Notes: a model not told the origin generated them from the sequence alone. Positions 24,953-34,228 are shown, numbered from the stretch's first letter. The stretch: 64,000 nucleotides of DNA from Rossellomorea aquimaris (GCF_001877785.1 NZ_MINN01000117.1:248001-312000); one strand, 5' to 3'. Numbers and translations are program-made.

Positions 24953-25034
24953 AGGGACAGAGGGACAGGTACCGTGTCCCAAAATCCATCTTGAAAATAG
25001 GCAGGTGGGACAGTGTACCTGTCCCCGCGTCCCG
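24953..25034. repeat. inverted pair of REP-like elements
   Basis: G-rich arm 24953-24980 (core GTACCG) and C-rich arm 25006-25034 (core GTACAC on its reverse complement) lie between two codirectional genes, 10-15 bases upstream of the glycerate kinase start and just after the phosphorylase stop. Confidence 0.85.
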
Positions 25035-25039
25035 CTTCT

Positions 25040-26728
25040 TTATTTAATCCACACAAATTGATAAGGTTCCAATTCAACCAGCCCACTCACTTCTTTTTCG
25101 CTTAATAAGTCGACTCCTGCTTCCGGCAGCTCAACTTCGACTCTGCTGGAATCAAGGTTCACGACAAACGTGATTTTTTCACCCGTTTCATCATTCACAC
25201 GGTTCAATCCAAACAGGTTCTCACCAAGTTCCAGCACTTCCTGTCCCGCATAAGGAGAAAACGCTGATTCTTTTTGGCGGATCGCAATCATGTTTTGCAG
25301 TCCTCCGAAGATCCCTTTCCGGCGGGAGTCTGTTTCCAATTCTTCCAGAATGGTTCCGAGTTCAAGCTTCTCGCGGTTGATCCGGCGGTTGATGCCTGAC
25401 TCTTCCACCCCGGCTTCGTAATTCTTGGAACCGAGCAGTGAATGATAGTAAATCGCCGGAACACCGACGAATGACAGGAGTATTGAGTGGGCAGCAAGCA
25501 TTTTTGCCACTTCCATCTCCTCAGTTGTATCCTCACCCTTATTCACAAGCGCATCAGAATAATTAATATTCAGTTCGTAGACGGACTGACTGCCGTCACT
25601 ATTCGCTTTATACGACACACGGCCGCCGTTTTCCTTCACTTTTTCAACAAGCATCTGCTTCTCACCCTCGGTCAGGATGCCTTCCGTCGGACGCATGCCG
25701 ATTCCGTCATGACTGGCAAGGAAATTAAAATAAGTCGCCGTATCCGAAACCGTATCGATTGTCTTCGCCCATTCCGTCAGTTTGGCGCCATTATGAGTGG
25801 TCAACGAGTGCAATACGAGCGGCGGAAGCGTGAATTGATATACCATATTCGCTTCATCGGTGCCGTCTCCGAAATAGCTGATGTTTTCTTTATGGGGCAC
25901 ATTTGTCTCTGTAATGATTTGTGTATTCGGCTTGAAAAAGTCGACAACATCTCTCCAAAGCTTGATGATTTCATGAGCCTGCGGAAGGTGGATCGACGTC
26001 GTGCCCGACTCCTTCCAGATGAACCCGATCGCATCGAGGCGGATGCTTGTCCCGCCTTTGCTCACGTACTCCAAAAGGATGTCCGTCATCTCGACGAGCA
26101 CCGGGAAATGGTGGAAATTGACGTCAACCTGGTCTTCACTGAACGTAGTCCAGGCCGTTTTCACTCCGTCTTTCCCTTCGTACTCATGATGAAGCGGCGA
26201 CGTCCGCGGACGGACCACTTCACTTGCATCGAAGGAGCCATCTTTCGGAATAAAATAGTTTTGATATTTTTCATCGCCATTCAAGTATCCCTGGAACCAC
26301 TCGCTGGACTTCGAAATGTGATTGGCCACGAAATCGAACATCAGCCGGTAATCATGAGATAAGTCATTGATGTCGTCCCAGTCACCAAGTTTTGAATCCA
26401 CCTGACGATAATCAACGACCGAGAAACCATCATCCGACGTGTACGGAAACATCGGAAGGAGGTGGACATCCGTGACTGTTCCCTTCGCTTTTTTGTTTAA
26501 AAAAGAGCGCAGCGATTCAAGCGTCGGTTTTCCTTCTTCATAGATGCTGTCGCCGTAAGTGATCAGGTAGACGTTTACTTCTGAGACCGGTGCCGTCTTT
26601 TCGAAGGCATGGCTGCTCCATTTTTCCATCAGCTCTGTGAAGCTTGTTAGATATTCCTCTTTATACTCTTCGCCGTAAATGGATTTGAGTCTGGTTTCTA
26701 TGTTAGTTAGTAGTTCGTTTTTTGTCAT
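25040..26728 (-). CDS. GH13_18 glycoside phosphorylase, probably glucosylglycerate phosphorylase-like
   Basis: 562 residues, TIM-barrel glycosidase of the sucrose phosphorylase subfamily. Catalytic residues are in place: nucleophile Asp in TSIRLDAIGFIW, acid/base Glu in QIITETNVPH and the third Asp in FLASHDGIGMRP. The length is close to E. coli YcjM (glucosylglycerate phosphorylase, about 560) rather than classical sucrose phosphorylase (about 480-505). The reaction would be glucosylglycerate + phosphate to glucose-1-phosphate + D-glycerate. The neighbouring glycerate kinase and MngB-like genes support this. Sucrose or sucrose-6-phosphate phosphorylase are alternatives. RBS GAAGGTGAAACC. Confidence 0.82.
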   Translation of the reverse strand: MTKNELLTNIETRLKSIYGEEYKEEYLTSFTELMEKWSSHAFEKTAPVSEVNVYLITYGDSIYEEGKPTLESLRSFLNKKAKGTVTDVHLLPMFPYTSDDGFSVVDYRQVDSKLGDWDDINDLSHDYRLMFDFVANHISKSSEWFQGYLNGDEKYQNYFIPKDGSFDASEVVRPRTSPLHHEYEGKDGVKTAWTTFSEDQVDVNFHHFPVLVEMTDILLEYVSKGGTSIRLDAIGFIWKESGTTSIHLPQAHEIIKLWRDVVDFFKPNTQIITETNVPHKENISYFGDGTDEANMVYQFTLPPLVLHSLTTHNGAKLTEWAKTIDTVSDTATYFNFLASHDGIGMRPTEGILTEGEKQMLVEKVKENGGRVSYKANSDGSQSVYELNINYSDALVNKGEDTTEEMEVAKMLAAHSILLSFVGVPAIYYHSLLGSKNYEAGVEESGINRRINREKLELGTILEELETDSRRKGIFGGLQNMIAIRQKESAFSPYAGQEVLELGENLFGLNRVNDETGEKITFVVNLDSSRVEVELPEAGVDLLSEKEVSGLVELEPYQFVWIK

Positions 26729-26825
26729 GGTTTCACCTTCTTTTGTTGTTTGTTCGACCGGATTGGGGTCAAAACCCTCTATTATTGGATATTGTTTTTA
26801 TCTAAAAAGGGGGCTTCGAGACAAT

Positions 26826-26910
26826 GGGACGCGGGGACAGGTTCACTGTCCCACTTTCAGGAACAAGGTTCATCCATGAATGGGACAACGTACCTGTCCC
26901 CCTGTCCCAC
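26826..26910. repeat. inverted pair of REP-like elements
   Basis: G-rich arm 26826-26853 and C-rich arm 26881-26910 between two minus-strand genes; their six-base cores differ. Confidence 0.85.
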
Positions 26911-26937
26911 CACGGCCGAGCCCCTGTCCCAAGCAAA

Positions 26938-29577
26938 CTACGACAGTTTCAATGTCAAATGTCCTTTAGGTTTAATCTCAAGTTCACTTCCCGCTGCGGC
27001 CAGCACTTCCTCGGCCAAATTAACAACCGTAACCGAATCAAATATGCTGTCTAATTCAAACGTCTGCACCATATCAGTCGGATTGAAGAATCGGACAATG
27101 ACTGAAGCGTCATCGTACGCTCGTTTGCAGCTGCTCATCACAACAGCAGGATTGCCCAGAACATGCAGCAGAGACACCGAATCGTCGAGCCCCTCAACCG
27201 GATATGGTATCTCAAACCGCTCGAGGCGTTCTTCAAATGTGTTCAATCTTTGCTTCTGGTACGAAACGTGACGGCCGACGAAGTGATCGGTTTCACCGAA
27301 AAGCATCTCAGGCTCATCGGTTCCGACATACACTCCGTATTCAAACTCCATCTTCTGCTTCATCTGTGCATCCGGGGTGTAAACCACTTTGTTGTTGATG
27401 CCGGACGCGCGGCCCGGGCGCCATGCCAGGTCGTCTCTTCCCAGGAGACCGACGCTTCTGAACAGGGACAAGGCCAATGAGCCGCCGACGACTTCGTATT
27501 CCTTGATACCGCGGGTGATGGCTGCAAATGTTACGCCATCACCGGCTACGCCTGCAAAATTCTCCAACGAGTAAATCGGCACCGGTGCTTCGGCAAAGCC
27601 GTTCTCTTTCCAATCCTTCATATAAGGATTATCCACGCTTCGCTCGATCAATCCGAAGCCTTGATCGGCAAATGACGACGCAGGATCGGCCGTTCCCGTA
27701 TTCAATAGCACCCGCACGCGGTGGTCCTCGACCGAGTTGTCAATCGTATGCTGGACGCGCACGACTTTCTCATCTTTACGCAGCTCCAATGTCGTGACGA
27801 TCACCAATGACTCGGAATTAACCTCGGACTGGCGATCTTCGAGATTCGCAGGAACAAGAGCTTCATGCTTGATCATCATTTTCCCGGACAGTGCCCCAGT
27901 CTCAACAGACAGCAATTCTCCTTTTTCAAGCAAAATCGGCCCGTCTCCCTCAAGAGGTGAGAAGTCATACGAATCACCGGCATCCGCCACATTTTCAAAG
28001 CGCAGCAGTTCAGGGATCTCCACACCCGTCTCTTTCCCAGTCAGCGTCACATTCCCATCCACAAACTCCACTTTCACAAATTCATTCTCGATCGAAGTCT
28101 TCGCAGCATCTTCCGAAAGCTTCCGCAAACCGTCTTCCACTTCCTCAACCAAATACGTCCGGTAACCAAGCGCAGGAACATCCTTCAATTCAGCCATCAC
28201 CACCGTACGGTAATAGCCAGGCACCTCGACCTGCTTCTCGCCTTCCGCGGTCACGACGATCTTCTTCCCGCCGCTGATGTATTCTTGATCGACCGCTTCA
28301 ACGGCCACCTCGGATCCGTCCATACCGCAAACCTTAAAATGACTCGATTTCGTAAACAGTACCGCCTCAACCGGACCGGCAAACACGCTCGCATTCGTAT
28401 TGAAGAAAACAAACACATTATCCTGACCAACCCGGCGGCTGACCGCTTCCGTCATCTGCTTCTTCAAAATATTCAACAGCCCGTCCGCGATGCGGTTCAC
28501 TTTCTCGAGTCGGTGCACAATGTCACGGTTCGTGTCATCGGAGTTGCAGCCGCCGATGCTGTCATGGGCGTGGACATCGAATAACTGCTTCCACATGCCG
28601 TCGAGCCATGCCTGAGGGTAGCGGAATCCAAGCGACTGACCGATGACCGCCAAAGGCTCCAGCACGTTTAAAATCTTATGTTCCACTTCATAATTCAGTT
28701 TCTTGATATCATAGCGCTGCGAACGGATCGTGTTGTGGATCCGGGACTTCTGGGTCGCCGTCAACTCGCCTTCGATTACATTTGAAAACGCAGCACCGTC
28801 TTCCCATGTGTCCTTCATGAACGTTTCGTAATCAGACAGCACAAACTCGTACTCCGAAGAGTCTTCGTTCAGCTTCTTGATCGTTTCAGGAAAATGTTCG
28901 CGTACAAGGACCTGGTCCCCGCCCGCCGGCAATAACAGGTTATCCGTGTTCGCATTCATTTCGGCCAGTTTCTCTAAAATTGGGAACAAGCGCTCTTCCT
29001 TGTATTCCTCCGATGCTTCAAGGAATTTCCCCGGGCCGTAGCCGAAGTAGATGTTGTTCGCATCCACGGTTTCGCCGTCAGGGGATTTCCATGTGAAGTT
29101 CAGGTCGCCTTTCAGCTGATCCGTATAGATTCCGCGCTGCAGCACGCTGTTGTCGATGCCGAATCCTTTGAAGATGGACGGCAGGTACTGGTTCTGTCCG
29201 AAAATATCAGGGAGATATCCGCAGTTCATGCTGTGGCCGAAGCTGCCGGATATCTTCGTTCCGTACAACAGGTTGCGGATGATCGATTCTTTATTTACCA
29301 ATAGCGAATCGGTCTGTGTGTACCACGGTCCGATGAAAATCCGCTTCGCCTCCACCAGCTGCTTCAAGCGGTCAAGGTTTTCCTGGCGGACCTTCAGGTA
29401 TTCCTCGACGACACTTGACTGCGCATCGAACACGTAGCCTGTGTAGTCTTCATCTCTTTCAAGGACGTCCAAAAGATGATCGAGGTTTTCCGCTAAGAGG
29501 ACGTTTGAATCTTCTATTGTAAAATACCATTCGCGATCCCAGTGGGAGTGCGGTACGACGTAGACACGTTTCTTCAT
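26938..29577 (-). CDS. mngB: GH38 alpha-mannosidase, MngB (mannosylglycerate hydrolase)-like
   Basis: 879 residues from ATG 29577, with GGAGGGAAC upstream; 13 further in-frame residues would lie before the site. GH38 hallmarks: PHSHWDREWY at the zinc site, the nucleophile region CGYLPDIFGQN and AHDSIGGCNSDDTN, followed by beta-sandwich domains. The length matches E. coli MngB (about 877), which splits phospho-mannosylglycerate into mannose-6-phosphate and D-glycerate. An EIIABC permease of the MngA layout lies next to it, plus glycerate kinase and ManA. Specificity is inferred from this context; other alpha-mannosides are possible. Confidence 0.85.
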   Translation of the reverse strand: MKKRVYVVPHSHWDREWYFTIEDSNVLLAENLDHLLDVLERDEDYTGYVFDAQSSVVEEYLKVRQENLDRLKQLVEAKRIFIGPWYTQTDSLLVNKESIIRNLLYGTKISGSFGHSMNCGYLPDIFGQNQYLPSIFKGFGIDNSVLQRGIYTDQLKGDLNFTWKSPDGETVDANNIYFGYGPGKFLEASEEYKEERLFPILEKLAEMNANTDNLLLPAGGDQVLVREHFPETIKKLNEDSSEYEFVLSDYETFMKDTWEDGAAFSNVIEGELTATQKSRIHNTIRSQRYDIKKLNYEVEHKILNVLEPLAVIGQSLGFRYPQAWLDGMWKQLFDVHAHDSIGGCNSDDTNRDIVHRLEKVNRIADGLLNILKKQMTEAVSRRVGQDNVFVFFNTNASVFAGPVEAVLFTKSSHFKVCGMDGSEVAVEAVDQEYISGGKKIVVTAEGEKQVEVPGYYRTVVMAELKDVPALGYRTYLVEEVEDGLRKLSEDAAKTSIENEFVKVEFVDGNVTLTGKETGVEIPELLRFENVADAGDSYDFSPLEGDGPILLEKGELLSVETGALSGKMMIKHEALVPANLEDRQSEVNSESLVIVTTLELRKDEKVVRVQHTIDNSVEDHRVRVLLNTGTADPASSFADQGFGLIERSVDNPYMKDWKENGFAEAPVPIYSLENFAGVAGDGVTFAAITRGIKEYEVVGGSLALSLFRSVGLLGRDDLAWRPGRASGINNKVVYTPDAQMKQKMEFEYGVYVGTDEPEMLFGETDHFVGRHVSYQKQRLNTFEERLERFEIPYPVEGLDDSVSLLHVLGNPAVVMSSCKRAYDDASVIVRFFNPTDMVQTFELDSIFDSVTVVNLAEEVLAAAGSELEIKPKGHLTLKLS

Positions 29578-29600
29578 GATGTTCCCTCCAATAATAGATA

Positions 29601-29640
29601 AAGGAGTCCAGGTCAAAAACTCGACCCGGGCCCCCTTTTA
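29601..29640 (-). terminator. imperfect hairpin between PTS and mannosidase genes
   Basis: On the minus strand AAAGGGGGCCCGGGTC can pair, with a bulge and G-U pairs, with GACCTGGACTCCTTT. The T-tail is poor, so partial attenuation rather than full termination is likely. Confidence 0.35.
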
Positions 29641-29721
29641 TGTTTTATCGACTATATTTGTGACAATGGCCATACGCGGCGGGCGGACCGGAAGTCCGGC
29701 CAAGTCCGTGCGCAGCACCTA

Positions 29722-31677
29722 TCATCGTTCATTTTTTTTCAAAATAGCAAATCGGATAAAGATGTTCGCGAATGCGATGAAGCCTGCACCTACGACGAGT
29801 CCGATCAGGTATGCCCAGAGGTTTTCCACGAGCGGCCATCCCCATACAGCCGGAAGCGGATACCATTGGACGGCACCTAGAAGTACTGCCGTTACTGAAC
29901 CAAGAATTGCACCGATGATGTTGATCGGGATCGTGATCAGCGGGTTGCGGAGCATGAATGGAATCGCTCCTTCACTGATGGCGATGAAGCCAAGCAGCAG
30001 TGATGTGTTTCCTGCGACACGCAGGTTGGCGTCGAATACGCGGCGGCCGACGACGTATTTGTCGATGACCGTTGCCAGCCCGAGCCCGATCGGCGGGATG
30101 ACGATGGCCAGTACACGCGCTGTCAGCGGATAAATCTGGTCTGCAGCCAGGCCGATTGCGATGGCTCCTGCGGCTTTATTGATCGGTCCGCCAAGGTCAA
30201 AGGCTGTAGCTGCTGCAATGATGCTTGCGAGTACGACGTTGCCGGCACCCTGTGCAGCCGTGATCCAATCACTCAGTAGTGCATTCAATCCTCCGAAAAC
30301 AGGATCGACGATGTAGAAGTTCAAGAAGAATATGGTCAGAACCGAGATCGCCGGGATGATCAGCATCGGCTTCATGGCGATCAGGTTTTTGTTGAGCTTG
30401 ATTTTTTCATTTAAAAATTTCGAAACATAACCGGCCGTCAGTCCCAGGATCAACGCGCCGAGGAATCCGGACGGGATACCGCCTTCGACTCCCCAGAAGG
30501 TGTAGTGAAGTCCTGCTGCGAACACCCCTCCGATGAAACCGGAGACGAGTCCGACGCGGTCGGCGATCGAGTACGCGACGAAGGCACCGAAGATCGGATA
30601 CATGAACTTGAAGATCATTCCCCCGAATTTATCGAGATGGTGCAGGATGACGAACAGTTCGTTAGAGTGGGTCGCATATTTGATGTCATGGATTTGATCA
30701 ACGAGTCCGAACGGCATGGCCGCCAGTTTCGCTATCCCCATCATGAGCCCTGCCGCGACGAGGACCGGGATCATGTACGAGATACCCGTCATGACCGCCT
30801 GCGTGATTTCGGCGAGCAAGCCTTGCTTATTGCCGGAAGATGCATTGATGTCATCTTCATTTTCGTCACCCGCGACGGTTCCGTCCGGGTTCGTCAGTGC
30901 GCGGTTCAGGATGTCTTTCGCGTTCTTAAGCGGCTCGGCCACACGCGTCTGTACGTAAGGCTTGCCTGCGAAGCGCTCTTTATTTTTAGGCGCGATGTCG
31001 GTGGCGAATACGACCGCATCGGCTTCTTTTAAAATCGCTCCCTTATGGGCATCTTCAATCCCGTTCGCACCCTGTTTCTCGGTGATGACGCGGATTCCCA
31101 TTTCGCGGCCGGCTTTTTCAAGCGCCTCGGCCGACATATATGTGTGCGCGATTCCCGCGGCACATGCCGTGATGGCAAGGACCGTTTTTGTATATTCCTG
31201 TGGTTCTTCCACCACTGTATCCCTGCTGTCTAAGGCTGCGAGGAATTCAGCCGGAGTGGCTGCGTTCATCAGATTATCGATGTACGCTTTGTCCATCAGC
31301 CTTGTGCTCAATTCTGACAGGACGCTCAAGTGAGTCGAGCCGGCTTCCGCATCCGGGATCGCCAGCAGGAATACGAGCTGGACCTTGTTGTTCGGGTCGA
31401 TGCTTTCCCACGTATCGATTCCGTTTTTGAGCCTTGCTACGGCGAAGGCCGCTTTCTTGACCGAAGTGCTTTTCCCGTGTGGGATTGCGAGCCCCGCTTC
31501 AAGTCCGGTCGGGGAAATCTGCTCCCTTTCTAAAACCGCTTTCAAAAAATCTTCCTTGGAAGTAAGTATGTCTTTTTCATGGAGTGCCCCGGCGAGTTTC
31601 TCGAGGATCTCGTGCTTGGATGTTGAATCGACGTCGAACATGATAAGCTGTTCATCTGTCATTTTTCTTAGTTCCAT
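29722..31677 (-). CDS. mngA: PTS permease EIIABC, 2-O-mannosylglycerate/fructose family
   Basis: 651 residues in A-B-C order. EIIA (1-150) with phosphorylated His67 in LAIPHGKS; EIIB (about 163-265) with Cys in ITACAAGIAHTYMSAEAL; EIIC (about 290-645) with helices and FDLGGPINKAAG. The order and length match E. coli MngA (658 residues), which imports mannosylglycerate as its 6-phosphate. It starts the minus-strand catabolic run and is divergent from an RpiR regulator. Fructose specificity remains possible, as the families overlap. RBS GAGAGGTGA. Confidence 0.88.
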   Translation of the reverse strand: MELRKMTDEQLIMFDVDSTSKHEILEKLAGALHEKDILTSKEDFLKAVLEREQISPTGLEAGLAIPHGKSTSVKKAAFAVARLKNGIDTWESIDPNNKVQLVFLLAIPDAEAGSTHLSVLSELSTRLMDKAYIDNLMNAATPAEFLAALDSRDTVVEEPQEYTKTVLAITACAAGIAHTYMSAEALEKAGREMGIRVITEKQGANGIEDAHKGAILKEADAVVFATDIAPKNKERFAGKPYVQTRVAEPLKNAKDILNRALTNPDGTVAGDENEDDINASSGNKQGLLAEITQAVMTGISYMIPVLVAAGLMMGIAKLAAMPFGLVDQIHDIKYATHSNELFVILHHLDKFGGMIFKFMYPIFGAFVAYSIADRVGLVSGFIGGVFAAGLHYTFWGVEGGIPSGFLGALILGLTAGYVSKFLNEKIKLNKNLIAMKPMLIIPAISVLTIFFLNFYIVDPVFGGLNALLSDWITAAQGAGNVVLASIIAAATAFDLGGPINKAAGAIAIGLAADQIYPLTARVLAIVIPPIGLGLATVIDKYVVGRRVFDANLRVAGNTSLLLGFIAISEGAIPFMLRNPLITIPINIIGAILGSVTAVLLGAVQWYPLPAVWGWPLVENLWAYLIGLVVGAGFIAFANIFIRFAILKKNER

Positions 31678-31766
31678 GTGAGGTTCACCTCTCTATTATT
31701 AAAAATGAATGATATTTATGAAATCCCTTACAATCTAGTTATAACATAGCGAATCTTGTCGAAACG

Positions 31767-31789
31767 GTACATAAAAAGTATAATTGTAC
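31767..31789. promoter_or_regulatory. candidate operator between the PTS and RpiR genes
   Basis: GTACA (31767-31771) and TGTAC (31785-31789) form a dyad with a 13-bp AT-rich centre in the 188-bp divergent promoter region. It may be the binding site of the adjacent RpiR protein; weak evidence. Confidence 0.25.
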
Positions 31790-31865
31790 AGAATGAAAGC
31801 CTTGTCATGTTTCTGGTTGGGTATAATGAAACTACAATGAACGGTTTTATAAAGGAGCATTTATT

Positions 31866-32609
31866 ATGGGGAAGGTATTGGATCGGTTCGCATCAAGCAT
31901 CGGGGAACTGACGCATGCGGAAAAGCATGTATTATTTTACGTCGAGGAACATCTGGATACGGCAAAAAATCAGTCGCTCACCGCGATGGCCGAGAGCAAC
32001 AGCGTGAGCACGACGACGATTGTGCGGATGTGCCGGAAGCTCGGGCTTGAAGGCTTCTCTGAGTTTAAGTTTGTCCTGAAAAGCATTGATGAAAACGTCG
32101 GCCCGGCCGAAAATATGCTCGACCGCTACAGCCAGGACATGGGGAGGACGCTGTCTTCGCTGCGGGTCGAGGAGCTGGAGAAGATCAGCGGGCAGATCGA
32201 ACGCGCCGGCCGGGTGATGATTGTGTCGGTCGGTTTGACCAAAATGGTCGGGGAGTACTTCAGCAAGTTATTGATGCAGGTCAACAAGCCGACCTCGTAT
32301 GTGTACGAATCGCATATCATCGATTTGCTACCGAATATGGTGCAGCCGAATGACCTGATCGTCTTCATCTCATCCAGCGGCGAGACGAAAACGATCGTCG
32401 GGGCAGCCGAGAAAATCCGCTACAAGAACGCCGATTCCCTCGCCATCACCAACTCGGCCGACAGCACCCTCGCGAAAATCACCCGAAACTCCATCAGCGC
32501 CGACGTCCAAAAAGTCCAATTTGCCGGGTATGACCTGACACCGCGGTCTACGATGGTCGTGCTCATCGATTTGATCTTTGAATTTTATTTGAAGACGGTA
32601 ATGAAGTGA
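31866..32609 (+). CDS. MurR/RpiR-family sugar-phosphate regulator
   Basis: 247 residues. N-terminal helix-turn-helix (about 15-75, TAMAESNSVSTTTIVRMCRKLG) and a SIS sugar-phosphate-binding domain (about 105-240, with VIVSVGLTK-type start and FISSSGETKT). AAAGGAG precedes the ATG and TATAAT lies at 31822-31827. Divergent from the EIIABC gene, so it probably controls that operon in response to a sugar phosphate such as phospho-mannosylglycerate or mannose-6-phosphate (inferred). Confidence 0.9.
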   Translation: MGKVLDRFASSIGELTHAEKHVLFYVEEHLDTAKNQSLTAMAESNSVSTTTIVRMCRKLGLEGFSEFKFVLKSIDENVGPAENMLDRYSQDMGRTLSSLRVEELEKISGQIERAGRVMIVSVGLTKMVGEYFSKLLMQVNKPTSYVYESHIIDLLPNMVQPNDLIVFISSSGETKTIVGAAEKIRYKNADSLAITNSADSTLAKITRNSISADVQKVQFAGYDLTPRSTMVVLIDLIFEFYLKTVMK

Positions 32610-32615
32610 GCGTTG

Positions 32616-32695
32616 GGACGGGGGGACAGGTCCCTTGTCCCAATTTCTGCTGGCGGGTCGCGGTACCTGTCCCCCTGTCCCGCTCCCCCTGTCCC
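32616..32695. repeat. inverted pair of REP-like elements with an extra half copy
   Basis: G-rich arm 32616-32642, C-rich arm 32657-32682 and a repeated CCCCCTGTCCCGCTC tail (to 32698), between two convergent genes. Confidence 0.85.
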
Positions 32696-32700
32696 GCTCT

Positions 32701-32772
32701 AATCAAACGTTTGTTTAACCTCCTCCACCCTTGCAGCATCAAAGGTTGAGCCATTTAATCAAACGTTTGTTT
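32701..32772. repeat. two copies of AATCAAACGTTTGTTT
   Basis: Identical 16-mers at 32701-32716 and 32757-32772 in the same orientation; a third is at 34148-34163. The centre AAACGTTT is palindromic, resembling a TetR-type operator. The second copy ends four bases before the stop of the PlcR-like gene. Confidence 0.7.
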
Positions 32773-32776
32773 AAAT

Positions 32777-33709
32777 TCAAGAATCCCTTTCCGGGGAGGC
32801 AGTATCATCATCTGCCCTCAGATAACTTTTCTTCTTCCCCCGAACAATCTTCAAATAGTTTTCTTTTCCCAAAAAACCATAAATGAATTCCGCATTCCTA
32901 TAAGCTTCTTCAATGATGGCACGGTCTTCGTTCATCTGCTCATAACATTGCCCCTGATAGTAATAAAAGTTCCCGAGCATGGAGATATTCTCGTTCTCCC
33001 TGGATTCATTTATCCCCTGAATGACGGTGGTCTGGGCTTCTTCATACTTCTTCATGTCGTAAAGGGTCTTTGCTTTATTGTATAGAATCCGGAGCCTGTA
33101 GATTTCCGGCTGCCTGAGCAAGGAGGGCATCGCCTCTTTCCATTCACCCTTCAAAGCTTTGTTGTAATAGAGTAAAGACGAGGTCAAATTATCGTTCTCG
33201 CCGTGAATGAGGGCCAGGGAATTCAATATTTTAAAATGTAGAAAGCCCTTGTGATTGAGCAGGGTATATTCCTCTTTTAACAGGTCCTTCAAGAGCGACA
33301 CAGTGGACGGATAGTCCGCTCTTTTCAAACGATAGGAACTAATCGCGTTCATCCATTTCAAATATTGTTCGAACCATGTCCGGCTGCTGCTTTCCATCGT
33401 CCGCAGTTCTTTCTGAGTCAACCGGTGGATATCATTAAAACGCTGCTCGAAGGCCAGGTTTTCAATGAATGACACGGTTTCGTTTATGTAATCCACATTG
33501 TCATCCAAAACATACTGCAAAAAATGATTGATCGGTTTATTCAGTTTCAGCGAGAGAAAAAAGACCGTTTCAAGAGCAGGGGTCGTCTGTCCCCGTTCAA
33601 TCAGGCTTAAAGCTGCCTGTGTACACACATCCTGCGCCAGCTCTTTCTGCGTCATGGCATTCTGCTTTCTAAGGCGGCTGATTTCCTTCCCCAATTCCAC
33701 ATTTCCCAT
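32777..33709 (-). CDS. second PlcR-like HTH-TPR (RRNPP family) regulator
   Basis: 310 residues. N-terminal helix-turn-helix (LGKEISRLRKQNAMTQKELA, CTQAALSLIERG) and a TPR domain to about residue 290. The segment near 235-285 (NFYYYQGQCYEQMNEDRAII) resembles PlcR as I remember it. Paralogue of the protein at 10005-10877. Such proteins bind re-imported peptides. No PapR-like gene is next to it; instead a two-helix membrane protein is divergent. A variant charged tail (ADDDTASPERDS) ends the protein. Confidence 0.88.
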   Translation of the reverse strand: MGNVELGKEISRLRKQNAMTQKELAQDVCTQAALSLIERGQTTPALETVFFLSLKLNKPINHFLQYVLDDNVDYINETVSFIENLAFEQRFNDIHRLTQKELRTMESSSRTWFEQYLKWMNAISSYRLKRADYPSTVSLLKDLLKEEYTLLNHKGFLHFKILNSLALIHGENDNLTSSLLYYNKALKGEWKEAMPSLLRQPEIYRLRILYNKAKTLYDMKKYEEAQTTVIQGINESRENENISMLGNFYYYQGQCYEQMNEDRAIIEEAYRNAEFIYGFLGKENYLKIVRGKKKSYLRADDDTASPERDS

Positions 33710-33885
33710 ACTATCCCTCTTCCCGTTCAGGATTTCGTTTAGGTAAAGTATGGATTAAATTTCTATAAATTTCATCTAAAAATATTAAACTACTTATATT
33801 TTATTTGTTTTGAATAAAGCAGGATGTATAGTTTGGGCATGTTCAATCTCCGCCGAAATAAATTACCCGCTCAGGAGTGATAATC

Positions 33886-34071
33886 ATGAATCAACCCATC
33901 CTAAAAAAAGCTATTCTCTACCTGCTTGGTATGGTCATCGGACTTACGATAGGCTTCACCATCTTCATCCCGATTTTAGAAGACACAGCAATCGGTCTTC
34001 TGATTGGATTCTGCCTTGGGGTGATGACCGGAATCTCGCTGCAGCCCCTTGCTAAGAAGAACTGGCTGTGA
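33886..34071 (+). CDS. small two-helix membrane protein
   Basis: 61 residues from ATG 33886 with AGGAG eight bases upstream (a GTG nine bases earlier overlaps the site). Two hydrophobic helices (about 9-30 and 35-54) rich in Gly (GMVIGLTIGF, GLLIGFCLGVMTG) with a basic tail KKNWL. Divergent from the PlcR-like regulator with a 176-bp AT-rich gap. Unrecognised family; might be a regulator target or helper. Confidence 0.68.
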   Translation: MNQPILKKAILYLLGMVIGLTIGFTIFIPILEDTAIGLLIGFCLGVMTGISLQPLAKKNWL

Positions 34072-34147
34072 GCGAGGGGGACAGGTACTCTGGCTCTTTT
34101 TGGGGATTCGTCCGCGGGTCTCTTTGCTCGCGTTTGTTCATCATTCT

Positions 34148-34163
34148 AATCAAACGTTTGTTT
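34148..34163. repeat. third copy of AATCAAACGTTTGTTT
   Basis: Same orientation as the copies at 32701 and 32757; a degenerate G-rich repeat remnant (AGGGGGACAGGTACTCTGG, 34076-34094) lies before it. Confidence 0.7.
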
Positions 34164-34185
34164 TAAATCCAATTAGAACACAAAA

Positions 34186-34221
34186 AAGGGCAAAGCCCCT
34201 CGCCCAGGATGCTTTGCCCTT
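34186..34221. terminator. terminator after the manA gene
   Basis: Perfect 11-bp stem AAGGGCAAAGC (34186-34196) with GCTTTGCCCTT (34211-34221), flanked by A-run on the left, giving a T-run for the minus-strand gene. Confidence 0.85.
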
Positions 34222-34228
34222 CTCTTAT

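Noticed and set aside
27163-29437. Multiple plus-strand frames inside the GH38 gene
   Set aside because: They shadow a well-supported family member on the minus strand and show no family motifs.
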